Under the pieces are notes generated by a model. The model was not told where the DNA came from. It saw only the letters and a program-made list of their open reading frames with translations, and ran no database searches. Position numbers and translations under genes: made by a program. A DNA stretch of 64,000 nucleotides from Palsa-504 sp963800415 (lineage in GTDB: Bacteria; Actinomycetota; Actinomycetes; Streptosporangiales; Streptosporangiaceae), in NCBI GenBank assembly GCA_963800415.1, contig CAWDBS010000010.1:1-64000 (forward strand). The letters run 5' to 3'. How positions within the stretch are numbered: position 1 is the stretch's first letter; the number at the start of each line of letters is the position of its first letter. This document shows, piece after piece, positions 19,801-28,502 of this stretch.

Positions 19801-20394
19801 AGCGGCGGCCGCGACGGCACGGTGCGGGTGTGGCGGCTGGCCGACGGCACCCCGGTCGGGGAGCCGCTGCACCGGCCACGACGGCGGGTGAACGCGGTGG
19901 CGGCCGGGGCGCTGCCGGACGGCACCCCGGTCATCATCAGCGGCGGCGACGACGGCACGGTGCGGGTGTGGCGGCTGGCCGACGGCACCCCGGTCGGCGA
20001 GCCGCTGACCGGCCACGACGGCCCGGTGGACGCGGTGGCGGCGGGGGCGCTGCCGGACGGCACCCCGGTCATCATCAGCGGCGGCGACGACGGCACGGTG
20101 CGGGTGTGGCGGCTGGCCGACGGCACCCCGGTCGGCGAGCCGCTGCCGGCCACGACCGGCTGGGTGAGCGCGGTGGCGGCCGGGGCGCTGCCGGACGGCA
20201 CCCCGGTCATCATCAGCGGCGGCCGCGACGGCACGGTGCGGGTGTGGCGGCTGGCCGACGGCACCCCGGTCGGCGCGCCGCTGGACCTACCCGAATCGGT
20301 ACGGGGTGTCGCCGTTCACGGCAACGTCATCGTCACTGCGGCCGGGACCGACATCGCCGTCCACCAGCCAGCGCTCCCGCAGCCCATGCGTTAG
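16855..20394 (+). CDS. NACHT/STAND-type NTPase with 13 C-terminal WD40 repeats, multiple frameshifts
   Basis: Large NLR-like signalling ATPase, about 1,180 residues if frames are joined. ATG 16855 is in the same frame as the upstream partner and 30 bases after its stop. Order of parts: short N-terminus (MQLSELDWAYVQERAAYFTG), Walker A GEPGTGKT at residues 43-50, and a valine/glycine-rich insert at about residues 122-152 (17219-17308). Then come Walker B VVLLVDALDES near 180, sensor-like VVTARPDRR, a winged-helix end VYHQSFADFLVD near 390, a helical connector, and the WD40 array. Frame changes occur near 17040 and 18499 and at several repeat joints; most repeats are individually perfect. Such proteins act as ligand-triggered switches in defence or development. 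Confidence 0.75.
18499..20280 (+). repeat. Thirteen tandem WD40 repeats of 138 bp, almost identical in DNA
   Basis: Each unit encodes 46 residues of the type AVAAGALPDGTPVIISGG, .DGTVRVWRLADGTPVGEPL, then a linker TGHDGxV. Unit starts step by 138 bases (e.g. 19335, 19473, then 19750, 19888, 20026, 20164). Differences are confined to two spots: the codon before DGT (S, D, R, V, F) and the linker (TGHDGP, DGHDSR, QGHDGG, AGHDGP). Most frame slips also fall in the linker (ctgac-ggccac), where a polisher would struggle in a repeat array. Thirteen blades would make nearly two seven-bladed propellers. Confidence 0.85.
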
Positions 20395-20437
20395 CTGCTG
20401 TTCTGTTTCCGGGAACAACGACCGGCCGGTGAAACGA

Positions 20438-20545
20438 CCGGATAATGGCCGGTTATCCGGTACATCAGCGCGGCACGGCCCCGGCCGAGCAGCCGGTCCC
20501 GGTCGGCGGCGACCGCGCGACTCGCGCACGTTATCCGGTACATCA
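20438..20545. repeat. Direct and inverted repeats in front of the tyrosine recombinase gene
   Basis: A 16-base direct repeat, gttatccggtacatca, occurs at 20452-20467 and 20530-20545. The first copy also forms the right half of a perfect 8-bp inverted repeat, ccggataa (20438-20445) with ttatccgg (20453-20460). The second copy lies 23 bases before the recombinase start. This could be its binding or recombination site, or an autoregulatory operator. I found no further copy in the window by eye. Confidence 0.55.
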
Positions 20546-20567
20546 CCAGCGGCATGGCGGAGGCGGC

Positions 20568-21536
20568 ATGGCAGGGCAGCGGACGGGCACGACCGTGACC
20601 GCGATCCGGGGCGGCGCCGTCACCCTCGCCGAGGCGGCCGACGCGTTCCTGTCCTCGCCGCGGGTCGGCCAGCCCCAACACGCGCCGCGCCTACGCCGGC
20701 GTGCTCGACCGCCTGGCCGCCGAGCTCGGCCCGGCCGGCAGCTCGCCGCCGTGCCCGGCGACGAGATCGCCGCCGCGCTGCGCCGCCTGTGGGGCGAAGC
20801 GCCCCGGCGACGTGGAACCGCAACCGGGCCGCCGTCGTGTCCTGGCTGACCTGGTGCGCCGCAGAAGAAGCGGTGGCCCGCCCCGCAGCTGCCGCCCGAC
20901 GCCGAGCGGCGCAAGGAGAACAACGACGCCACCAGGGCGCTGCCCCGCGCCCGCGTCGAGCGGCTGCTGTCCCGCCGCGACGTCCCGCTGCGGGAGAAGA
21001 CGCTGTGGCGGATGCTGTACGAGACCGCCGCCCGCGCCAGCGAGATCCTCGCCCTCAACGTCGAGGACCTCGACCTCGAGCAGCGCCGGGCGGCTGTCCG
21101 GTCCAAGGGCGGCGACACCGAGTTCGTCTACTGGGACACCGGGACCGCGCACCTGCTGCCCCGGCTGCTGCGCCTGCCCGACGGCACCTCACGCACCAGC
21201 GGGCCGCTGTTCCTGGCCAGCCGCAGGCCAGTCCCCGCGCGCCGGCCCGCACCCCGTGACATCTGCCCGCACACCGGCCGGGGCCGCCTGGGCTACGACC
21301 GCGCCCGGATCCTGTTCAAGAAATACACCGCCACCACCGCCAGCGGCGGGCTGGAACTCCACCAGCTCCGTCACTCCGCGGCGACCCACCTCGGTGACCA
21401 GAAGGTCCCGCTGCAGCTGATCATGGCCAAGACCCGGCACAAGTCCCCGCGCACCGTCATGCGCTACGTCAAGCCCGGCGACGAGGCTGTCGCCGAGGTC
21501 ACCAGCCTGCTCGGCCCGCCCCGGCGCAGCCACTGA
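20568..21536 (+). CDS. Tyrosine recombinase/site-specific integrase, several frameshifts in N-terminal half
   Basis: Phage-integrase family enzyme, about 320 residues. ATG 20568 follows ggcggagg. The N-terminal SAM-like domain is scattered over frames (LAEAADAFLSSPR; TRRAYAGVLDRLAAELG; PGDEIAAALRRLWGE; TWNRNRAAVVSWLTW). The catalytic domain is intact in one frame from about 20900. It has Arg I in YETAARASEILALNVEDL, the beta-hairpin lysine region VRSKGGDTEFVYW, HxxR in LHQLRHSAATHLGD, the late basic/His position in KTRHKSPRTVMRY, and nucleophile Tyr in VMRYVKPG. It lies 173 bases after the WD40 gene. It could move the island or belong to it. Confidence 0.8.
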
Positions 21537-21613
21537 TCCAAAGGCGGCTGGCCAGGGCCGACTTCTCAAATGGCCTCTGGTGACAGCGTTCTTACCAACG
21601 CGCTCTTACCAAC

Positions 21614-21631
21614 GCCCCGACCTGTCGGGGC
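21614..21631 (+). terminator. Hairpin downstream of the recombinase
   Basis: Arms gccccga (21614-21620) and tcggggc (21625-21631) with a cctg loop, 78 bases after the recombinase stop. Just before it is a small direct repeat, cttaccaacgc, twice (about 21591 and 21605). A simple intrinsic terminator is the best guess. Confidence 0.4.
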
Positions 21632-21785
21632 CTGGGCCGGGATGTGAGCCGTCTCGCGTCACGTCGCGCTGTGACGCCGGGGTTGCGCAAGCCCGCAACA
21701 AGACAGCAGCCGGACTGCAACGGCGGCGGGTTGTGCTCATTTTGCGCGGCCGACCGGCGGCCGCCGGAAGCGAAGGAACACAGCC

Positions 21786-22106
21786 ATGAGGATGCGACCG
21801 AATCTGGTGGCCGGGGTGGCCGCCGCTGCGCTAGCGCTTACCGCCTGCGGCGTCGCAGCCGGCACCTCCGGTGGGACGCAGGGGGGTCATGCGGCGTCGG
21901 TGTCAGTGCGGCACGCGCCTACGGACACCAGGTACTCGGAAATGAGGGAACTGGCCCAGGTCAAGCGGGAGGTCTCGTGGAAGGCCGTGGATCCGGCCGG
22001 GGTGCGACAGCCGCAGCTGGACACCAGGTACTCGGAAATGAGGGAACTGGCCAAGGTCAAGCGGGAGGTCTCGTGGAAGGCCGCGGAGCACGCCCGGGGC
22101 AGGTGA
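21786..22106 (+). CDS. Small secreted lipoprotein with an internal 32-residue duplication
   Basis: 106 residues. ATG 21786 opens a lipoprotein signal peptide (LVAGVAAAALALTAC) with lipid-modified Cys at residue 20. After a Gly/Ser-rich linker the mature part consists of two copies of DTRYSEMRELAxVKREVSW joined by VDPAGVRQPQL; the protein ends soon after the second copy. The repeat is amphipathic and charged, probably helical. ATG 21789 could also serve. I know no family with this motif. Downstream is a strong terminator, so it is a single-gene unit. Confidence 0.7.
   Translation: MRMRPNLVAGVAAAALALTACGVAAGTSGGTQGGHAASVSVRHAPTDTRYSEMRELAQVKREVSWKAVDPAGVRQPQLDTRYSEMRELAKVKREVSWKAAEHARGR
21923..22083 (+). 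repeat. 65-bp direct repeat inside the lipoprotein gene
   Basis: Copies at 21923-21987 and 22019-22083, period 96 bases (32 codons), differ by a single base (Gln to Lys). Near identity at third-codon positions means the duplication is recent or is kept uniform by recombination. Confidence 0.85.
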
Positions 22107-22141
22107 GCGCCCGCGCGGTGCCGGTCGCGGCACGGGCGGTG

Positions 22142-22167
22142 GGGGACCCGCCGAGGGGCGGGTCCCC
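22142..22167. terminator. Strong hairpin between convergent genes
   Basis: Perfect 11-bp GC-rich stem, ggggaccccgcc-type arms at 22142-22152 and 22157-22167 with loop gagg. It lies between the lipoprotein stop (22106) and the stop of the minus-strand regulator (22204), so it can serve both. Confidence 0.7.
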
Positions 22168-22203
22168 GCGCCGGGTGGCCGAAGGCAAACCCGGTTCACA
22201 GCT

Positions 22204-25200
22204 TCAGCGCGGGGTGCGGCGTTGTTCCGCGAGGCTGGCGAGCAAGGCATGGGCCCGCTCGGCTAGGGGCACCATCCGCCGGTCCTGATAGAGCTGCAGC
22301 GCCCTGCGCAGGCTGGCTTCGGCTTCGTCGAGCGCCCCGGCCAGCTGCGACACCTCGGCCTTCGCGACCAGCATTTCGGCCAGCCGCGGCGCGTAGGACG
22401 TTGCCGGGATCAGCGCCAGCGCTTCCTCGGCCAGCCGGGCGGCGGCGCCGAACTGGCCGCGCCGTGCGAGCAGTTTCGCCCGTGTTGCCCGCCAGCGGGC
22501 CTGGGCGTCGATGTCGCCGGCGCCGGCGAGCGCCTCGGCTTCTTCGGTCAGCCGCAGCGCCTGGCCGAAACGCCCCTGCGCGTAGACCGCCTCGGCGAGC
22601 ATGGTGCCGATTGTTGCGCGATATCCGCGTTCGCCCATCGCGCGGAGCGCTTCGTACCCTTGCCGCAGGATCTGCTCGGCCGCGGCGAAGTCCCCGGCGA
22701 TCAGTTCCATGTGGCCGGCCGGTATTGCGGATGTGGCCCAGTCGAATTTTGCCCCGGCCCCGATGAGTATGGCCCGGCCGCGCCGGTAGGCCGCGCGGGC
22801 GTCGGCGAAGCGGCCAGCGTAGCCGTATAGATGCGAAAGATAGGGGAGTATCGCTAGCCTCGGCCCAGGGGTCGCCGGAGGCCGCTTCGAGCAGCTGCTC
22901 GCCGCGGCCGATCGCCACGTCGGCCGGCAGGGGCAGGTCCTCGAAGGTGCCGATCAGCCAGGTTCTGGATTCCAGCTCCGCGCGGTGGTTGGCGCTTCGC
23001 CGCGCGCATGCGGCAGCGCGCTCGAGGGCCTCTTCGGCACCTAGTGCATCAAAACTAAAGAAGCGCACCTTGCCGGCCGTGAGCCACACCTCGGCCAGGC
23101 CCTCCAGGTCGCCTTCGGATTCCAGCAGCGGCACGGCAGCCTCGCACGCTTCGAGCGCTTCGGCGTACCTTCCGTCTTCCACCGCGTGGATCTCTGCCAG
23201 CAGTACGCGGATCCGGGCCTGAACCGAGGGCAGGCGAGCCGCCGCGGCGGCTTGAAGGCCTTCGGCTAGGGTGGCCTGCGCCCGCGCCAGGTCGCCGGAC
23301 GCATACAGCAGTGCCCCGAGCAGCCGGAGCAGGTCGGTGCGCAGCCGCTCATCGGCTGGGCACACCGCGAGCGCGCGTTCCAGCCAGTCCCGTCCCTCCT
23401 GGAAGAGCCCGCGGGCCAGCCAGAAGCCGCCCAGCGCGCGGGCCAGCCGCGGCCCGGTCTCGCCGCCGCCGGTAAGCGCGTGGTCAAGGGCGGCGCGGAA
23501 GTTGTCGTGCTCGCGCAACAGCACTGCCAGCTGGCGTTCTTGCTCCGCGAGCCGCAGGAACGCCGCGGCGTGCCGCCGCCGGGCCCGCTCGGCCTCACCC
23601 GCCTCGGCCAGGCGATCGGCGGCGTACTCGCGGATCGTTTCCAGCAGCCGGTAGCGGGTCCGGCCATCGGCCGGCTCGGCGACAACCAGTGACTTGCTGG
23701 CCAGCTGGTCCACCAGGTCAAGCGCGGCCGGCTCGTCCCCGCCGCAGCACACCGCGGCCACCGCCGCAAGGTCAAAGCCCCCGGCGAACACCGACAGCGC
23801 ACCGAAAACGCGGCGCTCGTTCTCCGGCAGCAGCTCATAGCTCCAGCCGATCGCGGTATTCAGGGCCTGGTGGCGCGGGTCGGCGACCGGCCGGCGGTAG
23901 GTAAGGAACCGCAGCTTGTCCGCCAGGTGCGCCTGGATCTCCTGCACCGACAGCACGCTGGTGCGCGCGGCGGCAAGCTCGATCGCCAGCGGCAGGCCGT
24001 CCAGCTCGCGGCAGATCCGGGCGACAACCGCCACCGGCGCCGCCTGCACGCCGGCGCCCGCCCGGGCCGCCGACCCGCGCGCCAGAAACAGCCGCACCGC
24101 AGGCGCGCGCGCAAGCGCCTGCGCATCGGAAGTCTCGGGCGGCACGGCCAGCGGCGCCACCGGATAGGCGGCCTCCCCGGGAACACCCAACGACTCGCGG
24201 CTGGTCGCCAGCACCCGCAGTCCCGCCGAGCTGCGAAGCAGCGTCGCCGCCAGCCCGGCGCACGCGCCGAGCACATGCTCGCAGTTGTCCAGGATCAGTA
24301 GCAGTTCCGCTGAGCGCAGCCGGTACCGCAACGCCTCGATCACCGCCACCTCGCCGCTTTGGCGCACTCCCAGCGTCTCCATCACCTGCGACGGCACCAG
24401 CTCCGGATCGGCGATACCAGCCAGATCGGCCAGCCACGCCCCGTCGCCGAAACGCTCCACCGCGCCCGCGGCGAACTCCACCGCCAGCCGGGTCTTCCCC
24501 GCACCACCCGGACCGGTCAGCGTGACCAGCCGCGCCCCGCCCACCAGTTCCTCAAGCGCGGCCAGCTCCCGCTCCCGGCCAACAAAACTAGTCAGCCGCA
24601 CCGGCAGGTTATGCCGCTCCCGGCGCGCAACCGCCGCCGGAACTTCCTGCCGCAACACCGCCCGCTCGAGCCCGCGCAGCTCCTCACCCGGCTCGATCCC
24701 CAGCTCGGCCGCCAGCATCGCGCGGGCGCGGCGGTATGCGGCCAGCGCATCGGCCTGCCGCTGGCTGCGATACAGCGCCAGCACCAACAGCCGCCACAAC
24801 CGCTCACGGACCGGATGCTCGGCAACCAAGCCTTCCAGCTCCCCAGTCACGTCCGCGGCTAGCCCCAGCTCGATGTCGGCCTCGATACGGCCCTCCACCG
24901 CCACCAGCCGAAGCTCCTCCAGGCGAGCGCCCTCCAGCGCCAAAGGCTCCACGTCCACCACATCCGCGAGCGCGCGGCCGCGCCACAACCCCAGCGCCTC
25001 CCGGAACCGGCCGGCCGCAACCGCCGCCTCACCCCGCTCCAGCGCCGCCCGGCCAGCCCCCACCAGCCGCTCAAACCGGCTGGCATCCAGCTGATCAGGT
25101 TTCACCGCCAAGGCGTAACCGCCACCCTGCGCGACCAGCACGGCATCCGGCCGCAACAGCGTGCGCAACCGCGACACATACGACCGCAGCGTCCCCGCCG

Positions 25201-25375
25201 CCCCCGGCGGCGGGCAGCCACCCCACAGCTCCTCGATCAGCCGATCCGCCGGAACCACCTGGCCCGCCGCCACCAGCAGCAACGCCAGCACCGCGCGCCG
25301 CTTCGGGCCGCCCAGCCCAAGCTCCCGGCCGCCCCCAACCGCCTGTACCGGCCCAAGAATCCGAAACTCAACCAC
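22204..25375 (-). CDS. AfsR/SARP-family transcriptional regulator with NB-ARC and TPR domains, one frameshift
   Basis: Large regulator of about 1,057 residues. Start GTG 25375 (VVEFRILGPVQAVGGGRELG) is chosen because the SARP DNA-binding domain begins there; an ATG at 25405 would add ten residues. Order: OmpR-like winged helix (to about residue 95), bacterial transcriptional activation domain with helical repeats (about 97-250), NB-ARC ATPase with P-loop TGPGGAGKTRL around Lys294, Walker B LLLILDNCEHVL, and GLPLAIELAAART, then TPR-like helices. The frame slips near 22860; the second frame continues the TPRs (MELIAGDFAAAEQILRQGYE) to the stop at 22204. Such proteins control secondary metabolism or development; no biosynthetic cluster lies beside it, so its targets are unknown. 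Confidence 0.88.
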
Positions 25376-25614
25376 CAGAACCCCCCGCCCCCGAGCGCCA
25401 TCCATCCTGGGCACACATCCATCGTCGGCCACCGCCACCAGTCCAGCAACCAGGGTGAGCAATAGTCCTCGGGTTCGTGAGCCATCCAGCGGCTGCCTGC
25501 TGACAGCGATCGGGCCTGGGCCAGGACTTGTGATGTTAGCCGCGCCGGCGAGTCGTGCTGATCCTCCCTCAGTCTCCGTGAAATGATCGCGTCTCAGATG
25601 ATGATGCGTCGTAT

Positions 25615-26361
25615 GTGGTGAAGTCGAGGGGGTGCGGGTTGGGTCTGGCGCTGGTGCGTGACCTGCGTGAGCATCGGGTGCCGGCGAGCGCGGAAGGACT
25701 GGCCGGGTTCGAGACCGACGTGCTGGCCGGGTTCATGCTGGCGCGGGCCTCGGCGGGGCTGGCCGACAGCACGATCCGCAGCGACACGGGCCATCTGGAG
25801 CTGATCCGGGACTGGTTCGGCCGGCCGCTGTGGGAGATGCAGCCGGCGGACGCCGATGCGTACTTCGGGAGGGTGCTGCGGGATGCGAGGCCGTCGACGC
25901 GGACCGGCCGGGCGGCCGCGCTGACGGTGTATTTCCAGTTCCTGGAGCTGCGGCACAAGATCGAGATCTACAACCTGACCGGCCGCGTGGCCGAGTGCCC
26001 GCTGGATGAGATGAACCGGCCGCGCGCCTCGGTCGACCCGCAGCTGCGCGTGCCTCCGGCCGAGGAGGAGATCGAGCAGCTGTTCGCGGGGTGGCGCGGG
26101 GAGCTGGCGACCTGCCGCAAGTTCGCCCCGGCCGCCCGCAACTACGCCGCCGCCCGGCTGGCGGCCGACGTCGGCCTGCGGGTCAACGAGGCCTGCCTGC
26201 TGGACCTGGATGACGTGCGGTGGGAGCTGGGCCGGTTCGGCAAGCTGAATGTCCGGCACGGGAAGGGCTCGCGGCGGCGGGGGCCGAAGCCGCGGCTGGT
26301 GCCGCTGATCAACGGCGCGGACCGGAACCTGCGCTCACTGAAGGACCCTGCCGGGCAGTAG
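25615..26361 (+). pseudogene. Second tyrosine recombinase, truncated before its catalytic HxxR and Tyr
   Basis: Start around ATG/GTG 25615-25639. The N-terminal core-binding domain is clear (GFMLARASAGLADSTIRSDT, YFQFLELRHKIEIYNLTG). The catalytic domain starts properly with Arg I in ADVGLRVNEACLLDLDDV and the lysine hairpin LNVRHGKGSRRRGPKPRLVP. At GADRNLR the sequence turns abruptly into SLKDPAGQ and stops at 26361; HxxR, the late His/Trp and the nucleophile Tyr are lost. The break coincides with the left arm of a small inverted-repeat element. It is not close in sequence to the recombinase at 20568. Confidence 0.8.
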
Positions 26362-26527
26362 GGGCCGTCTTGCCGGTTGTGGCCGGTATGTGACCTGCCT
26401 GTTGCGTGATGTCCATTGTGCGGGATGCTGCTGGAGGTCCACAGTTAGCGCATCGGTGATTGTGATCGCCGGTGCACCCCCAGGTGCCGCCAGTCACTGC
26501 CCGCTTGCTGCAGGACCCTTCAGTGAG
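26334..26527. mobile_element. Small inverted-repeat-bounded element (MITE-like) that truncates the recombinase
   Basis: Left arm ctcactgaaggaccctgc (26334-26351) and right arm gcaggacccttcagtgag (26510-26527) are inverted copies with two mismatches. They enclose 158 bases with no convincing gene. The left arm starts exactly where homology of the recombinase ends, so this is either a non-autonomous element or the deleted remnant of an IS. No target duplication is evident at the ends. Confidence 0.5.
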
Positions 26528-26685
26528 GTCCAGGACCAGTTTTGCGGGGCTGGCGGCTGCCCGGGACGCACGGATCGTCAACAGGGCCTTGCGCTTCGAG
26601 CGCCGCACAGTGAGCTGACGACAGCGTCCCGGTTCCGTTAGTTAAAAGGGTGCCTCCCCACTGAGTAAGCAGCGAGGAGGCTGTG
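26528..26685. other. Non-coding 5' region of the IS110 element
   Basis: 158 bases between the small element and the transposase start. IS110 elements have no terminal inverted repeats. In the IS110 group the non-coding left end encodes the bridge RNA that guides recombination, so this segment is the place to look for one. I see no hairpin strong enough to call it by eye. Confidence 0.35.
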
Positions 26686-27961
26686 ATGAAGTATGCCCCA
26701 ATCCAGGTTCTGCCGGATGTCCCGGCCGGCGGCGTGTTCGCCGGCATCGACTGGGCTGTTGCTGATCACGTGGCATGCGTGGTCGACATGGCCGGGCGGA
26801 TCCTGGACCGTTTCAGCGCCGCTCATGACAAGGCCGGCATCGAGATGCTGATCACGCGGCTGCGCGAGAACGGGGCCACTGAGGTCGCGATCGAGCGGGG
26901 CGGCGGCGTGCTCGTCGAGGCGCTGCTGGCCGCCGGCCTGACCGTGGTGGTGGTCAGCTCCCACCAGGTGAAGAACCTGCGGGCGCGGTACCGGTCCGGC
27001 GGCGGCAAGGACGACCGGTTCGATGCGTTCGTGCTGGCCGACACGCTGCGGACGGACCGGGCGCGGCTGCGGCCGCTGGTGCCGGATGCGCCCGCGACCC
27101 TGGCGCTGCGGGCGGCGGTACGGGCCCGCAAGGACCTGGTCGCGCACCGGGTGGCGGCGTGCAACCAGCTGCGGGCCCACCTGGCCGTGGCGTTCCCCGC
27201 CGCGGCCAGGCTGTTCTATCGACCTGGCCAGCCCGATCAGCTTGAGGTTCCTGGCCAGCTTCGGCAGCCAGGACGCCGCCGCCGGTCTCGATGAGCAGGC
27301 AATCACTGCCTGGCTGAAGACGATCCCGGAACGGGGCAAGACGGCCCCGGCCAGCGTGCTGTGCGCCCGGCTGCGGGCCGCGCCCGGTGGCATCACCGGG
27401 GAAGACGGCGCCGCGCACGCGGTCATCACCGCCGCCCTGACCGCGACGGTCGGCATGCTCGCCGCCCAGGTCAAGATCCTGGAGACCGGGATCGGCGCCC
27501 AGCTGGCCGCCCACCCTGACGGGCACATCTTCACCTCCTTGCCCCGGGCCGGCACGCTGCGCGCCGCCCGGCTGCTGGCCGAGATCGGGGACTGCCGGTC
27601 CCGCTACCCCGCCCCGCAGTCCCTGGCCGCCCTGGCCGGGGTCGTCCCGGTCACCCGCGAGTCCGGCACGCACACCGCGCACGCCTTCCGGTGGGCGGTC
27701 AGCCGCCCGCTCCGCGATGCCGTCTGCGACTTCGCGGACGGCTCCCGGCACGCCAGCCCCTGGGCCGCGTCGGTCTACCAGGCCGCCCGCGCCCGCGGCA
27801 AGGACCACCCGCACGCCACCCGCATCCTGGCCCGCGCCTGGATCCTCGTCATCTGGCGCTGCTGGCAGGAAGGCACCGCCTACGACCCCGCCAAGCACAC
27901 CGCCCTCCAGCGCATCCTGGACCAGCAGGGCGAGGAGCGCGGCCGGCCCCGGGGACACCCC
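26686..27961 (+). CDS. IS110-family transposase (DEDD recombinase), frameshifted
   Basis: RNA-guided recombinase of IS110 elements, about 425 residues. ATG 26686 follows gcgaggagg. The N-terminal DEDD/RuvC-like domain has the first Asp in FAGIDWAVADH, Glu in VAIERGGG, and the Asp cluster in KDDRFDAFVLADTLRTD. A one-base slip near 27222 leads to the C-terminal Transposase_20 domain with the catalytic-Ser region SLPRAGTLRAARLLAEIGD and LAALAGVVPVTRESG. The end is uncertain: the frame stays open far downstream (to 28468), but codon use and homology stop near 27961, where another gene begins (GTGA at 27962). The slip may be a sequence error. Confidence 0.8.
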
Positions 27962-28340
27962 GTGACCGCCACGCTCACCGCCGCGCTGCGCGCTCGCGGC
28001 GGGCCTCTACCCAGACGAAGCCGGCAACGAGCTGCTCATCAGCCACGGCGGGTTCTTGTCCCGCAGCGACTTCACCGGCTTCGTGGACACCTTCACCAGC
28101 ATCAGCGACGGCACGACCCCGATGGCCCAGATCAACTGGGACGCCGCGATCAGCGCGCTGCACGACGGGCAGCTGCCCGTCTGCAGCGGCGAACGGCGCA
28201 TCCTCCAGCTCGCCGCCAGCATCGCCGCCGGCTCCCCGGTCTGCCTGCGCGACACCATCCCCGGCCTGGACAGCCGGAACCTGCACCTGGTGATCACCGC
28301 CATCCGGCACGCCGCAGGGCAACGACCCCCGCACTGCTAA
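27962..28340 (+). CDS. Conserved hypothetical protein overlapping the transposase 3' end, frameshifted
   Basis: GTG 27962 opens VTATLTAALRARG; after a one-base slip near 28003 the frame continues GLYPDEAGNELLISHGGFL, TGFVDTFTSISDGTTPMAQI, and ends RHAAGQRPPHC at 28340. About 125 residues, soluble, mixed alpha/beta, with no catalytic pattern I recognise. Similar short proteins are, to my memory, widespread in streptomycetes, without a known function. The start overlapping the transposase end suggests either a passenger gene of the element or a chromosomal gene interrupted upstream. A strong terminator follows it. Confidence 0.55.
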
Positions 28341-28363
28341 CCAGCTACCCCAGCATCAGCCCA

Positions 28364-28396
28364 GCGGGTCCCGCCGGCCATCACGGCGGGACCCGC
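28364..28396 (+). terminator. Hairpin terminator
   Basis: Perfect 12-bp stem, arms 28364-28375 and 28385-28396 around a nine-base loop (ggccatcac). It lies 24 bases after the stop at 28340. Confidence 0.75.
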
Positions 28397-28502
28397 CCAG
28401 CTCACCGAGAATCCAGCAGAGCACGCCACCGGCCGCCAAGGTCCACACAGGGCAACTGGTTCGTGTAGGCCTGCTGGGAGATCGGGTGCTCCGGGCCAAG
28501 GA

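Noticed and set aside
18557..20264. Long minus-strand frames across the WD40 array
   Set aside because: They simply repeat the antisense of the 138-bp unit; the sense strand gives textbook WD40 motifs.
18499..20280. Regular repeat array as a possible CRISPR
   Set aside because: Unit is 138 bp, coding throughout, with no unique spacers and no cas genes.
27962..28468. Extension of the IS110 transposase frame to 28468
   Set aside because: Beyond 27961 the frame is Arg/His/Pro-rich nonsense, while another frame gives a sensible protein.
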